Below are positions 18,545 through 26,501 of a stretch of DNA of 64,000 nt, one piece after another. This stretch comes from Pseudomonas sp. WJP1. GTDB taxonomy: Bacteria; Pseudomonadota; Gammaproteobacteria; Pseudomonadales; Pseudomonadaceae. Within the stretch, counting starts at the first letter, position 1; every line of letters starts with the position of its first letter. The notes under the pieces are model-generated. The model was not told where the DNA came from. It saw only the letters and a list, made by a program, of their open reading frames with translations, and ran no database searches. Position numbers and translations under genes: made by a program. The stretch spans positions 5,072,501-5,136,500 of the forward strand of contig NZ_CP110128.1 of assembly GCF_028471945.1 (NCBI RefSeq), read 5' to 3'.

Positions 18545-19448
18545 AAACTGGTCAGACTTATACATAGGAAAAATTTAACGTGGTGCCTGGACTCACTCAA
18601 AACAACCGATGCAGTGCACTTGGAATTTTAAGGCTGAGATAGCTGCAACCTGTTTCAGGACTAGGCACCTTTAATTTTTTCCAGTCTTCGCTTCATCCCT
18701 ACCGGCCAATTTTACACTCCTGCGCCTAAATTATGCCTGCGCTGACAGTTGTTACGAATAACATTATCAATTAGTGAATCCCCCCGAAAACCCCGCCATG
18801 ACGATGCCCACTGTCTTATCTGTGTACCTTGCTACATCCGTTCCACAGGGACATGGACACTGGCAACAAAATAGAGAAAACAAATGATGACCGACGGACA
18901 GAAATTGGGAAACGAACGCCCCATCAAAGGGGGGGGGATGGCTGCGCACAACAAATAGAAGTCTCCAGCCGCACCAATGAGGTACCAGTCGACCAAGATC
19001 AGCGGATGTCTCAGGGCGAGCGTATCGTGTAAGAATCGGATGGCCGGCATGGGATCGGGATCTTGTTTATGGGTGGTGCAATACAAGCTGGCAACCCGCG
19101 TAAGCCTTTAATTCTTAACTTATTGATTCAATGAAAGAATCTTGACCTTTAAGGCTCCACCCCCTTTCTTCAAACTTTTGACGCCATAAGGTAACGAAAA
19201 GTACTATCGCAAGAAGCCTTCCAACCTTTGCAGAGGATTGAAATAGAGTTTGACCGGATGATTTGATTTGCTTGGCCTAGCGTCATCGCAGGCAAGCATG
19301 ACTCCCACACCAATCTATGCAAAATATTGAGAAAGCTGATTCAGGCAGGCAGTCAAAGCAATCTGGCAGGAATCCAAATGCAGGCGTCGACTGGCTGTAG
19401 CAAAGTGCAAGCATGCCAGCCACCGGCTTTTCCCCCAGGAATGCACAC
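18545..19448. other. 904-bp gap without a recognisable gene
   Basis: This stretch is more AT-rich than its surroundings and has only short frames. The longest (18832-19086 on the minus strand, 84 codons) lacks a ribosome site and resembles nothing I know. A run of nine G lies near 18929-18937. It may be decayed remains of an RHS immunity or toxin module; nothing in it can be called a gene with confidence. The tynA promoter must lie toward its right end. Confidence 0.5.
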
Positions 19449-21737
19449 ATGTCCAGCGCCAAAGCATCGCCCAAAAGATCACCGTTTGCCCGGCTCGCCC
19501 TGGCCATCTCCCTGAGCGCCCTCGGCCTGCCGTTGTCCATGGGCAATGCCCAGGCCCACGGCGGTCACGCCGAAATGGTGCCTTTGCAAGCGGGCCTCGA
19601 GGAGTTTGGCGCCAGCGTCAAATGGGACGACTACTCGAACCTGTTCACCATTGCCAAGGACGGGGTCTACCTCAAGGTCAAGCCGGACAGCAAAGTGGCC
19701 ATGCTCAACGGCAAGCGCATGGAGCTGACGGTGCCCGTGGTGTTCAAGGGCAAGACGGCGTTCATGTCCAAGGACTTCATCAACCAGGTCTTCCAGTCCG
19801 GCCTGGACACGACCTTTGTCGTTGAGACCCGCCCTAACCCGCTCAACCCCCTGACGGCGGACGAAATCACCGCCGCAGTGGACATCATCAAGAAGTCCGA
19901 GCACTACAAGCCCGACTTCCGCTTCACCGAAGTATCGGTCAAGGAACCACCGAAGGATCAGGTGTGGAACTTCGTCTACACCGGGCAAAACGTGACCCAG
20001 CCGCGCCAGGCCAATATCGTGGTGCTGGAAGGCAAGCATGTGATCGAAGCGCTGGTGGATCTCGACAGCAAGGCGCTGCAATCCTGGAAGCCGATCGAAG
20101 GCGCCCACGGCATGGTGCTGCTGGATGATTTCGCCACGGTGCAAACCGCCGTCGAGACCAGCCCCGAATACGCCCAGGCCCTGGCCAAGCGTGGCATCAA
20201 CGATGTGAAGAAGGTCGTCGCCACGCCGCTGACCGTCGGTTACTTCGACGGCAAGGACGGCTTGGCCCAGGACAAGCGCCTGCTGAAGATTGTCAGCTAC
20301 CTCAATGTCGATGACGGCAACTATTGGGCACACCCGATCGAGGGCCTGGTGGCGATCGTCGATCTGGAGCAGAAAAAACTCATCAAGATCGAAGACGAAG
20401 CACTCGTTCCGGTCCCGATGAAACCGACGCCCTACGACGGACGCGGGCGCAAGGGCGTGGCGGTCAAGCCGCTGGAAATCATCGAACCCGAAGGCAAGAA
20501 CTACACCATCACCGGCAACAGCATTCACTGGCAGAACTGGGACTTCCACGTTCGCCTCGATTCGCGGGTCGGCCCGATCCTGTCCACCGTCACCTACGAC
20601 GACAAGGGCAAAAAGCGCAAGATCATGTACGAAGGCTCCCTGGGCGGGATGATCGTGCCTTACGGCGACCCGGATGTGGGCTGGTACTTCAAGGCTTACC
20701 TGGATTCCGGCGACTACGGCATGGGTACCCTGACCTCACCGATCGCCCGTGGCAAAGACGCTCCGGAAAACGCCGTGCTGCTGGACGCCACCATCGCCGA
20801 CTACACTGGCGCACCGACCTCGATTCCGCGCGCCATGGCGGTGTTCGAGCGCTATGCCGGTCCGGAATACAAACACCAGGAAATGGGCCAGCCCAACCTC
20901 AGCACCGAGCGGCGTGAACTGGTGGTGCGCTGGATCAGCACGGTCGGCAACTACGACTACATCTTCGACTGGGTCTTCCAGCAGAACGGCACCATCGGCA
21001 TCGACGCCGGCGCCACCGGCATCGAAGCGGTCAAGGGCGTGAAATCGAAAACCATGCACGAAGAAACCGCCAAGGAAGACACGCGCTACGGCACCCTGCT
21101 CGACCACAACATCGTCGGCACCACGCACCAGCACATCTATAACTTCCGCCTGGACATGGACGTGGACGGTGAAAGCAACTCGCTGGTGGAAGTGAACCCG
21201 GTGGTGCTGCCCAACGACCGTGGCGGGCCGCGCACCAGCACCATGCAGACCGAAACCCGCGTGGTCAGCACCGAACAGCAAGCGGCGCAGAAGTTCGACC
21301 CGTCGACCGTTCGCCTGCTGAGCAACCTCAGCAAGGAAAACAAGGTCGGCAACCCGGTGTCCTACCAGTTGATTCCCTATGCCGGTGGCACGCATCCGGT
21401 GGCCAAGGGCGCCAACTTCGGCACGGACGAATGGCTGTACCACCGCCTGAGTTTCATGGACAAGCAGCTGTGGGTGACGCAATACAACCCGGAAGAGAAG
21501 TACCCGGAAGGCAAGTACCCGAACCGCTCGGACAAAGACTCGGGGCTGGGGCAATTCACCCAGGACAACCATTCCATCGAGAACACCGACGACGTGGTCT
21601 GGCTGACCACCGGCACCACCCACATCGCCCGGGCCGAGGAATGGCCGATCATGCCGACCGAGTGGGTACATGTGCTGTTGAAGCCGTGGAACTTCTTCGA
21701 TGAAACGCCGACGCTGAACCTCAACTCCCCGAAATAA
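19449..21737 (+). CDS. tynA: Copper-containing primary-amine oxidase TynA
   Basis: A 762-residue periplasmic enzyme that oxidises phenylethylamine, tyramine and related amines to aldehydes, ammonia and hydrogen peroxide. The signal peptide ends near residue 36 (MGNAQAHGG). Four domains follow, as in E. coli TynA. The topaquinone precursor is Tyr502 in VGNYDYIFDW. Copper-ligand histidines are visible in HQHIYNFRLDMD and in the C-terminal TTHIARAEEWPIMP region. The start at 19449 has AGGA eight bases upstream; an in-frame start at 19413 adds 12 residues without a site. Its product phenylacetaldehyde feeds the paa pathway encoded just downstream. Confidence 0.95.
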   Translation: MSSAKASPKRSPFARLALAISLSALGLPLSMGNAQAHGGHAEMVPLQAGLEEFGASVKWDDYSNLFTIAKDGVYLKVKPDSKVAMLNGKRMELTVPVVFKGKTAFMSKDFINQVFQSGLDTTFVVETRPNPLNPLTADEITAAVDIIKKSEHYKPDFRFTEVSVKEPPKDQVWNFVYTGQNVTQPRQANIVVLEGKHVIEALVDLDSKALQSWKPIEGAHGMVLLDDFATVQTAVETSPEYAQALAKRGINDVKKVVATPLTVGYFDGKDGLAQDKRLLKIVSYLNVDDGNYWAHPIEGLVAIVDLEQKKLIKIEDEALVPVPMKPTPYDGRGRKGVAVKPLEIIEPEGKNYTITGNSIHWQNWDFHVRLDSRVGPILSTVTYDDKGKKRKIMYEGSLGGMIVPYGDPDVGWYFKAYLDSGDYGMGTLTSPIARGKDAPENAVLLDATIADYTGAPTSIPRAMAVFERYAGPEYKHQEMGQPNLSTERRELVVRWISTVGNYDYIFDWVFQQNGTIGIDAGATGIEAVKGVKSKTMHEETAKEDTRYGTLLDHNIVGTTHQHIYNFRLDMDVDGESNSLVEVNPVVLPNDRGGPRTSTMQTETRVVSTEQQAAQKFDPSTVRLLSNLSKENKVGNPVSYQLIPYAGGTHPVAKGANFGTDEWLYHRLSFMDKQLWVTQYNPEEKYPEGKYPNRSDKDSGLGQFTQDNHSIENTDDVVWLTTGTTHIARAEEWPIMPTEWVHVLLKPWNFFDETPTLNLNSPK

Positions 21738-21753
21738 AAGGCAGGACGCCCCC

Positions 21754-21856
21754 CTGTAGGAGCGAGCCTGCTCGCGATGAACGTCCGGACAACGCGGGCA
21801 CTCAGACAGCCCGCGTCATCGTTGACGTCCATCGCGAGCAGGCTCGCTCCTACAGG
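21754..21856. repeat. REP doublet, GTAGGAGCGAGCCTGCTCGCGATG class
   Basis: CTGTAGGAGCGAGCCTGCTC at the left is matched by its inverse at the right (about 25 bp of near-perfect pairing), separated by a spacer with its own short inverted repeat. It fills the gap between the converging tynA and feaR genes and may act as a shared terminator. Confidence 0.88.
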
Positions 21857-21878
21857 GTTATTCGGTGCTCAGGAAATC

Positions 21879-22793
21879 TCAGGCATGCCGCTTGCGATAT
21901 TCCCCCGGCGCAATGCCGAAGCGCGATTTGAACGCCGTGGAAAAGTAGCTCGAATCGGAAAAACCCCACGAATACCCCAGCACCGACAACTTCTGCTCCT
22001 TGCCCGATTGGCGCAGGGATTCAGCGCACAGGTCCAGCCGGCGGTTCTTGATGTAGCGCGCCACCACCAGGCCTTTCTTGGCGAACATCCGGTACAGGCC
22101 ACGGGTCGACATGCCCACTTCCCGCGCCAGCCATTCCGGGCACAGCTCTTCGCTGCGGATGTGCTGGTCGATGACGCTCAGGGTCTTGCGGAAGGTGCGC
22201 TCGTGCGGATCCGTGCAATCGTCGCCCTGGCTGATGGCCGGGCGCAGCAGGCTGACAATCGCCTCCAGGGTCGCTTCGCTTTCCTGGCGGCTGAGGTTCT
22301 GCTGGCGCGTGGCATCGAGGATCAAGCGGTGCGAGAGCATGGCGATGGGCGATGTAGCGGCAATCCGGTGGCCGCACTTGACCTGGTTGAAGCGCAGGGT
22401 CTGCTCGACCACTTGATACGGCAGTATCAGCGACAATTGTCGGGAGTTTTCGCTGAAGGTGAAATCACTGGGCCGCGCAGCATCGATCAAGGTGATGTCC
22501 CCGGCGGACAGCAGGACCCTGTCGTCGCCCTGGGCCATGCCCGCGGTGCCCTCGAGCTGGAACACGGCAAAGTACTTGCCGCCCTCGCCCGCCGCGACTT
22601 CCTGCGGCGTGCGATACAGCCGCGCCTGGCAGGCATCGACGAAGCTGAGCTTGAGGGCATCGCTGCGGTATTCGCGAATCTGCCCGGCAAAGTCGGCGCC
22701 CAGGGGTTGTGCGTTGAAGGCGCCACAGATCTGGTTGATCTGGTGGATCCACTGATCGAACCCTTCCTGGCGCTGTGCGGTTGTAGAAATCAT
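21879..22793 (-). CDS. feaR: AraC-family regulator FeaR
   Basis: A 304-residue activator. The N-terminal half matches the FeaR/AraC-binding-like sensing domain (DALKLSFVDACQARLYRT, LIDAARPSDFTFSE), and the C-terminal AraC DNA-binding domain is seen in LCPEWLAREVGMSTRGLYRMF and LSVLGYSWGFSDSSYFSTAFK. In E. coli, FeaR activates tynA and feaB in response to aromatic amines. The start at 22793 has GAGG six bases upstream; a GTG at 22805 overlaps that site. It converges on tynA, its presumed target, and sits 84 bp downstream of paaX on the same strand. Confidence 0.88.
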   Translation of the reverse strand: MISTTAQRQEGFDQWIHQINQICGAFNAQPLGADFAGQIREYRSDALKLSFVDACQARLYRTPQEVAAGEGGKYFAVFQLEGTAGMAQGDDRVLLSAGDITLIDAARPSDFTFSENSRQLSLILPYQVVEQTLRFNQVKCGHRIAATSPIAMLSHRLILDATRQQNLSRQESEATLEAIVSLLRPAISQGDDCTDPHERTFRKTLSVIDQHIRSEELCPEWLAREVGMSTRGLYRMFAKKGLVVARYIKNRRLDLCAESLRQSGKEQKLSVLGYSWGFSDSSYFSTAFKSRFGIAPGEYRKRHA

Positions 22794-22877
22794 GTCAGGC
22801 CTCACGCAGGCTTATTGTTATTGTCTACGTCAATCAACAGGTTCTCCTGAACAGCGACTCTCCCTACCGTCGACGGG

Positions 22878-23801
22878 TTATTTCAACCCGCCAAAGCGTC
22901 GATAAAAACTCTCGCCCACATCCGGCAACGGTCCGTCGGCGGTTTCCAGTGCGCTGTTCAGCCATTCCTCGGCCTTGGCGTAGATCAAACGGTAAATGTT
23001 GCGGCACAACTGTCGGGCCGCCCGCCCTTCCCAGTCGCCGGGCAACAACTCGTCCGGCAGTTGCGGGTCGCGTAGCAGCAATTTGCGGTACTCGTGAATA
23101 AGCAGGATCCGCGCCAGGAAGCAGTCGGCCGGCTGCAGGTTTTCCTGTTCGCGCAGTGCTTGCCAGAGCGGGCGGAACAGCTGGATGAACTCACTGTAGT
23201 GGGTCGCCAGCTCCTCGATGTTCCAGCTCTCGCGCACCTGCAGGCGCAGGGCCTTGGAGGCCAGTACGTCCTGGGCGGTGGTTTCGAAGACGATGGTTTC
23301 TTCCTGGGCACCAAGGTCGAGCAGTGTCGCGTTGACATCGGTGCGGTCGCTGCGCGGACAGGCCAGCACCACCGGCGAAATCGCACCAAAACCTTGCCAT
23401 TCCAGCTCTTCGCGCACTTGTTTGCGCTTGTCCTGGGTCAGTTGCGACAACATCACCAGGCACCAGGAACCATCCCAGGCCGGCATGCTGGTGCTGTAGA
23501 CCCGCTTGAATGCCTTGTCGAAACGCCGGCGACCGGTGCCGGTCAGGCTGTAGTAACTGCGACGACCGACCTTCTCGGCAGTCAGCCAGCCTTCCTTGGT
23601 CAGGCGGAAAATCGAGGTGCGGATCAGCCGCTCGTTGATGCCGATCGGTTCAAGCAACTGGATCAGGCTGCCCAGCCAGACGGTCCCGCCATGGGGTTCG
23701 ATGGCATCACCGTACAGGGTGATGATCAAGGAACTGGCGCGGATCGGCGTCTGCTCTTGAAAGCGTGTAATCAGATGGTTCAAGGGTGTCAGGGACGACA
23801 T
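22878..23801 (-). CDS. paaX: Phenylacetic acid degradation repressor PaaX
   Basis: A 307-residue GntR-like repressor. The N-terminal winged helix (RASSLIITLYGDAIEPHGGTVWLGSLI, NERLIRTSIFRLTKEGWL, RRSYYSLTGTGRRRFDKA) and the C-terminal PaaX domain (PADCFLARILLIHEYRKLLLRDPQLPDELLPGDWEG) are both complete. PaaX represses paa operons and is released by phenylacetyl-CoA. It lies downstream of paaY, with a REP doublet between them, and next to feaR, so the regulators of amine and acid use are adjacent. Candidate operators are described at the two paa promoters. Confidence 0.95.
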   Translation of the reverse strand: MSSLTPLNHLITRFQEQTPIRASSLIITLYGDAIEPHGGTVWLGSLIQLLEPIGINERLIRTSIFRLTKEGWLTAEKVGRRSYYSLTGTGRRRFDKAFKRVYSTSMPAWDGSWCLVMLSQLTQDKRKQVREELEWQGFGAISPVVLACPRSDRTDVNATLLDLGAQEETIVFETTAQDVLASKALRLQVRESWNIEELATHYSEFIQLFRPLWQALREQENLQPADCFLARILLIHEYRKLLLRDPQLPDELLPGDWEGRAARQLCRNIYRLIYAKAEEWLNSALETADGPLPDVGESFYRRFGGLK

Positions 23802-23862
23802 GGGCGTACCGGGCTAAAAAAAGAAAAGGAATATACCGAAAGCAATGGGGTTAATCCCAATC

Positions 23863-23958
23863 CCTTGTAGGAGCCAGGCTTGCCGGCGAAGAACGATGAC
23901 GCGTTGTATCTGGAACACCGTGTCGTCTGGTTCGCCGGCAAGCCTGGCTCCTACAAGG
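23863..23958. repeat. REP doublet overlapping the 3' end of paaY
   Basis: CCTTGTAGGAGCCAGGCTTG runs into TGCCGGCGAA at the left, and the exact inverse, 28 bp long, closes the element at the right. The paaY stop codon (TAG, 23953-23951) is read from the CCTACAAGG end of the right unit, so the repeat forms the last codons of paaY. Confidence 0.88.
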
Positions 23959-24550
23959 TGCTATTACCCTTGGGGCGATGGCTGCTGTCGCTGATTCGCG
24001 GCCGATCCGATTCAGGCTCGCTCAACGGCTCGCAAACCTGCATCTGCGTGAGGCAACGCTTGGCCAGCTCTTGATACTCACGCGTACCCGCCTGTTTCCA
24101 CGCCACTTCCTGATCGCTGAGCATGCGTTTGACACTGGCCGGCGCGCCCATCACAAGCGACTGCTCCGGGCATTCGAACCCGGCCTTGACGAACGCTGCC
24201 GCCGACACGAAAGACCGCGGGCCGATGTGCGCGTTATCCATCACCACCGCGTTCATCCCCACCAGCGCGTCGGCGCCGATCCGGCAACCGTGCAGCACGG
24301 CGCCGTGGCCGATGTGGCCGTTGCGTTCGACCACGGTGTCACTGTCGGGGAAGCCGTGCATCACGCAAGTGTCCTGAATGTTGGCCCCCTTCTCCAGCAC
24401 GATCCGCCCGAAATCACCGCGCAGGCTGGCCAGCGGCCCTACATAGCAGTGGGGGCCGATGATCACGTCACCGATCAACACGGCGGACGGGTGCACGTAG
24501 GCGCTCGGGTCAACCACCGGGGTCAGGCCATCAAGGCTGTAGCAGGTCAT
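23951..24550 (-). CDS. paaY: PaaY thioesterase / gamma-carbonic-anhydrase-like protein
   Basis: A 199-residue left-handed beta-helix protein with hexapeptide repeats ([35 protein letters not shown] in pieces of six). His residues in HGFPDSDT and [12 protein letters not shown] are the metal ligands of the gamma-carbonic anhydrase fold. In E. coli and P. putida PaaY hydrolyses stalled ring-CoA thioesters of the phenylacetate pathway. The start at 24550 follows AAGGAAGCTGCC. The last residues and the stop come from a REP element. It diverges from paaF with a 348-bp shared control region. Confidence 0.9.
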   Translation of the reverse strand: MTCYSLDGLTPVVDPSAYVHPSAVLIGDVIIGPHCYVGPLASLRGDFGRIVLEKGANIQDTCVMHGFPDSDTVVERNGHIGHGAVLHGCRIGADALVGMNAVVMDNAHIGPRSFVSAAAFVKAGFECPEQSLVMGAPASVKRMLSDQEVAWKQAGTREYQELAKRCLTQMQVCEPLSEPESDRPRISDSSHRPKGNSTL

Positions 24551-24898
24551 GGCAGCTTCCTTCGAAAGCGATGCAAATATTGACTTATTTTGTATCACAT
24601 CGCTTTTACATTCACAAAGACAAAAAACCGTATCACTTGAAAAGAGCTTTTCCGACGACCTGCCTTTTGCCGTGCAGACAGCCAGAAAACCCAATAAAAC
24701 CGGGAGCAAACCCGCAATCCGCAGCGACTGCATATCACGGATAACAAACAACACCACCTTCAATAGGACACATTAAATTAACTTTGCTGTTGATTTTGCG
24801 TATCACATTGTAGGTATACTCCGGCAAAACCGGCCCCTGCTGCCGATCCAATAACAAGCCGGCATCACCGCCGAGCGCTCACCGTGAGGGCATCCGCC
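24551..24898. promoter_or_regulatory. Divergent paaY/paaF control region with repeated GTATCAC motifs
   Basis: Copies of YGTATCAC lie at 24591-24598, 24629-24636 and 24799-24806, with a weaker CATATCAC at 24731-24738, all in the same orientation. The first overlaps the presumed -10 of paaY on the minus strand (TTGTGA, 17 bases, TACAAA) and the third sits inside the paaF promoter spacer. These are candidate PaaX sites by position and by similarity to the paaA promoter. The region is AT-rich and holds no gene that I can support. Confidence 0.55.
24790..24820 (+). promoter_or_regulatory. Probable paaF operon promoter
   Basis: TTGATT at 24790-24795 and TATACT at 24815-24820 are spaced 19 bp apart, a little long for sigma-70. 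The spacer contains CGTATCAC, the motif also found in the spacer of the paaA promoter. Confidence 0.5.
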
Positions 24899-25672
24899 AT
24901 GCCTCAAACCCTTGACGTCGAATTCATCGAGCCTGGCGTACGCCTGATTACCCTGCAGCGCCCACAAGCGCTGAACGCCCTGAACACCCAATTGCTGGGT
25001 GAACTGGCCGAGGAACTGAGCGTCGCCCAAGCCGACCCCGAGACCCGTGCCGTGGTCATGACCGGCAGCCGCAAGGCCTTCGCCGCCGGTGCCGACATCA
25101 AGGAAATGGCCGAGCGCGACCTGGTCGGCATCCTCGACGACCCGCGTCAGGCCTCATGGCAGGCCATCACCCGCTTCAACAAACCGCTGATCGCCGCCGT
25201 CAACGGCTTCGCCCTGGGCGGTGGCTGCGAACTGGCGATGCACACCGACATCATCATCGCCGGTGAAGACGCGCGTTTCGGACAGCCGGAAATCAACCTC
25301 GGGATCATGCCCGGCGCCGGTGGCACCCAACGCCTGCTGCGCGCCGTTGGCAAATCCATGGCCATGCAGATGGTGCTCACCGGCGAGCCGATCGACGCCC
25401 GCCAGGCCCAACGCGCCGGCCTGGTCAGCGAAGTCACCCAGCCTGAATTCACCGTCGAACGCGCCCTGCAGGTGGCCCGCCAGATCGCCGCCAAGGCCCC
25501 GCTGGCGGTACGCCTGGCCAAGGAAGCGCTGCTCAAGGCCATGGACACCGACCTGGCCAGCGGCCTGCGCTTCGAGCGCCACGCCTTCACCGTGCTGGCC
25601 GGCACCCGCGACCGCGATGAAGGCATTGCCGCCTTCCAGGAAAAACGCACGCCGACTTTCACCGGCCAGTAA
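24899..25672 (+). CDS. paaF: 2,3-dehydroadipyl-CoA hydratase PaaF
   Basis: A 257-residue crotonase. Both hydratase glutamates are present, in GGGCELAMHTD and in QPEINLGIMPGAGGTQRL, so it is a true hydratase and not an isomerase. It hydrates 2,3-dehydroadipyl-CoA to 3-hydroxyadipyl-CoA late in phenylacetate breakdown. The start at 24899 follows GTGAGGG; a GTG at 24884 overlaps that site. It is the first gene of a paaFGHIJK run on the plus strand, with 34 bp to paaG. Confidence 0.93.
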   Translation: MPQTLDVEFIEPGVRLITLQRPQALNALNTQLLGELAEELSVAQADPETRAVVMTGSRKAFAAGADIKEMAERDLVGILDDPRQASWQAITRFNKPLIAAVNGFALGGGCELAMHTDIIIAGEDARFGQPEINLGIMPGAGGTQRLLRAVGKSMAMQMVLTGEPIDARQAQRAGLVSEVTQPEFTVERALQVARQIAAKAPLAVRLAKEALLKAMDTDLASGLRFERHAFTVLAGTRDRDEGIAAFQEKRTPTFTGQ

Positions 25673-25706
25673 CCCGCCTTACGAATTCCAAGAGAGCGCC
25701 AAGACC

Positions 25707-26498
25707 ATGAACTTCGAACACATCCTGTTTTCCATCGAGGCCGGCGTCGCCCTGCTCAGCCTCAATCGCCCGGATCAGCTCAACAGCTTCAACACCCAGA
25801 TGCATGGCGAAGTGAAGGAAGCGCTGAAACAGGTGCGGCAGAACCCCGACGTGCGTGTTCTGCTGCTGACCGGCGAAGGCCGCGGCTTCTGCGCCGGCCA
25901 GGATCTGAGCGATCGCAATGTCGCGCCGGGCAGTGCCGTGCCGGATCTGGGCGAGTCCATCGAGAAGTTCTACAACCCGCTGATCCGTCAACTGCGCGAC
26001 CTGCCGATGCCGGTGATTTGCGCGGTCAACGGCGTGGCCGCTGGTGCCGGCGCGAACATTCCGCTGGCCTGTGACCTGGTACTGGCCGCGCGCTCGGCGA
26101 GCTTCATCCAGGCCTTCTGCAAGATCGGCCTGATCCCTGATTCCGGCGGCACCTGGACCCTGCCGCGCCTGGTCGGCATGGCCCGCGCCAAGGCACTGGC
26201 CCTGCTCGGCAACCGCCTGAGCGCCGAACAGGCCGAGCAATGGGGCTTGATCTACCGCTGCGTGGAAGACGCCGAACTGCGCGATGAAGCATTGAAACTG
26301 GCACAACACCTGGCCACCCAGCCGACCTACGGCCTGGCGCTGATCAAACGCAGCCTGAACGCCAGCATGAGAAACAGCTTTGATGAACAGCTGGAACTGG
26401 AGCGAGACCTGCAACGCCTGGCCGGGCGCAGCGAGGATTACCGCGAAGGAGTCGGCGCCTTCATGGAAAAACGCACCCCAAGCTTCAAGGGACGCTGA
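25707..26498 (+). CDS. paaG: Ring-1,2-epoxyphenylacetyl-CoA isomerase PaaG
   Basis: A 263-residue crotonase. GVAAGAGANIPLACDLV gives the oxyanion hole, and the catalytic Asp is in IGLIPDSGGTWTLPRLVG; the hydratase glutamates are absent, as expected for PaaG. It isomerises the ring epoxide to oxepin-CoA and later shifts a double bond in the ring-opened acid. The C-terminal REGVGAFMEKRTPSFKGR is typical of the family. Only 3 bp separate it from paaH. Confidence 0.94.
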   Translation: MNFEHILFSIEAGVALLSLNRPDQLNSFNTQMHGEVKEALKQVRQNPDVRVLLLTGEGRGFCAGQDLSDRNVAPGSAVPDLGESIEKFYNPLIRQLRDLPMPVICAVNGVAAGAGANIPLACDLVLAARSASFIQAFCKIGLIPDSGGTWTLPRLVGMARAKALALLGNRLSAEQAEQWGLIYRCVEDAELRDEALKLAQHLATQPTYGLALIKRSLNASMRNSFDEQLELERDLQRLAGRSEDYREGVGAFMEKRTPSFKGR

Positions 26499-26501
26499 GT
26501 C

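Noticed and set aside
18832..19086. 84-codon minus-strand frame in the gap after the RHS gene
   Set aside because: Cys- and Pro-rich, no ribosome site, no resemblance to a known immunity or toxin protein; kept only as part of the described gap.
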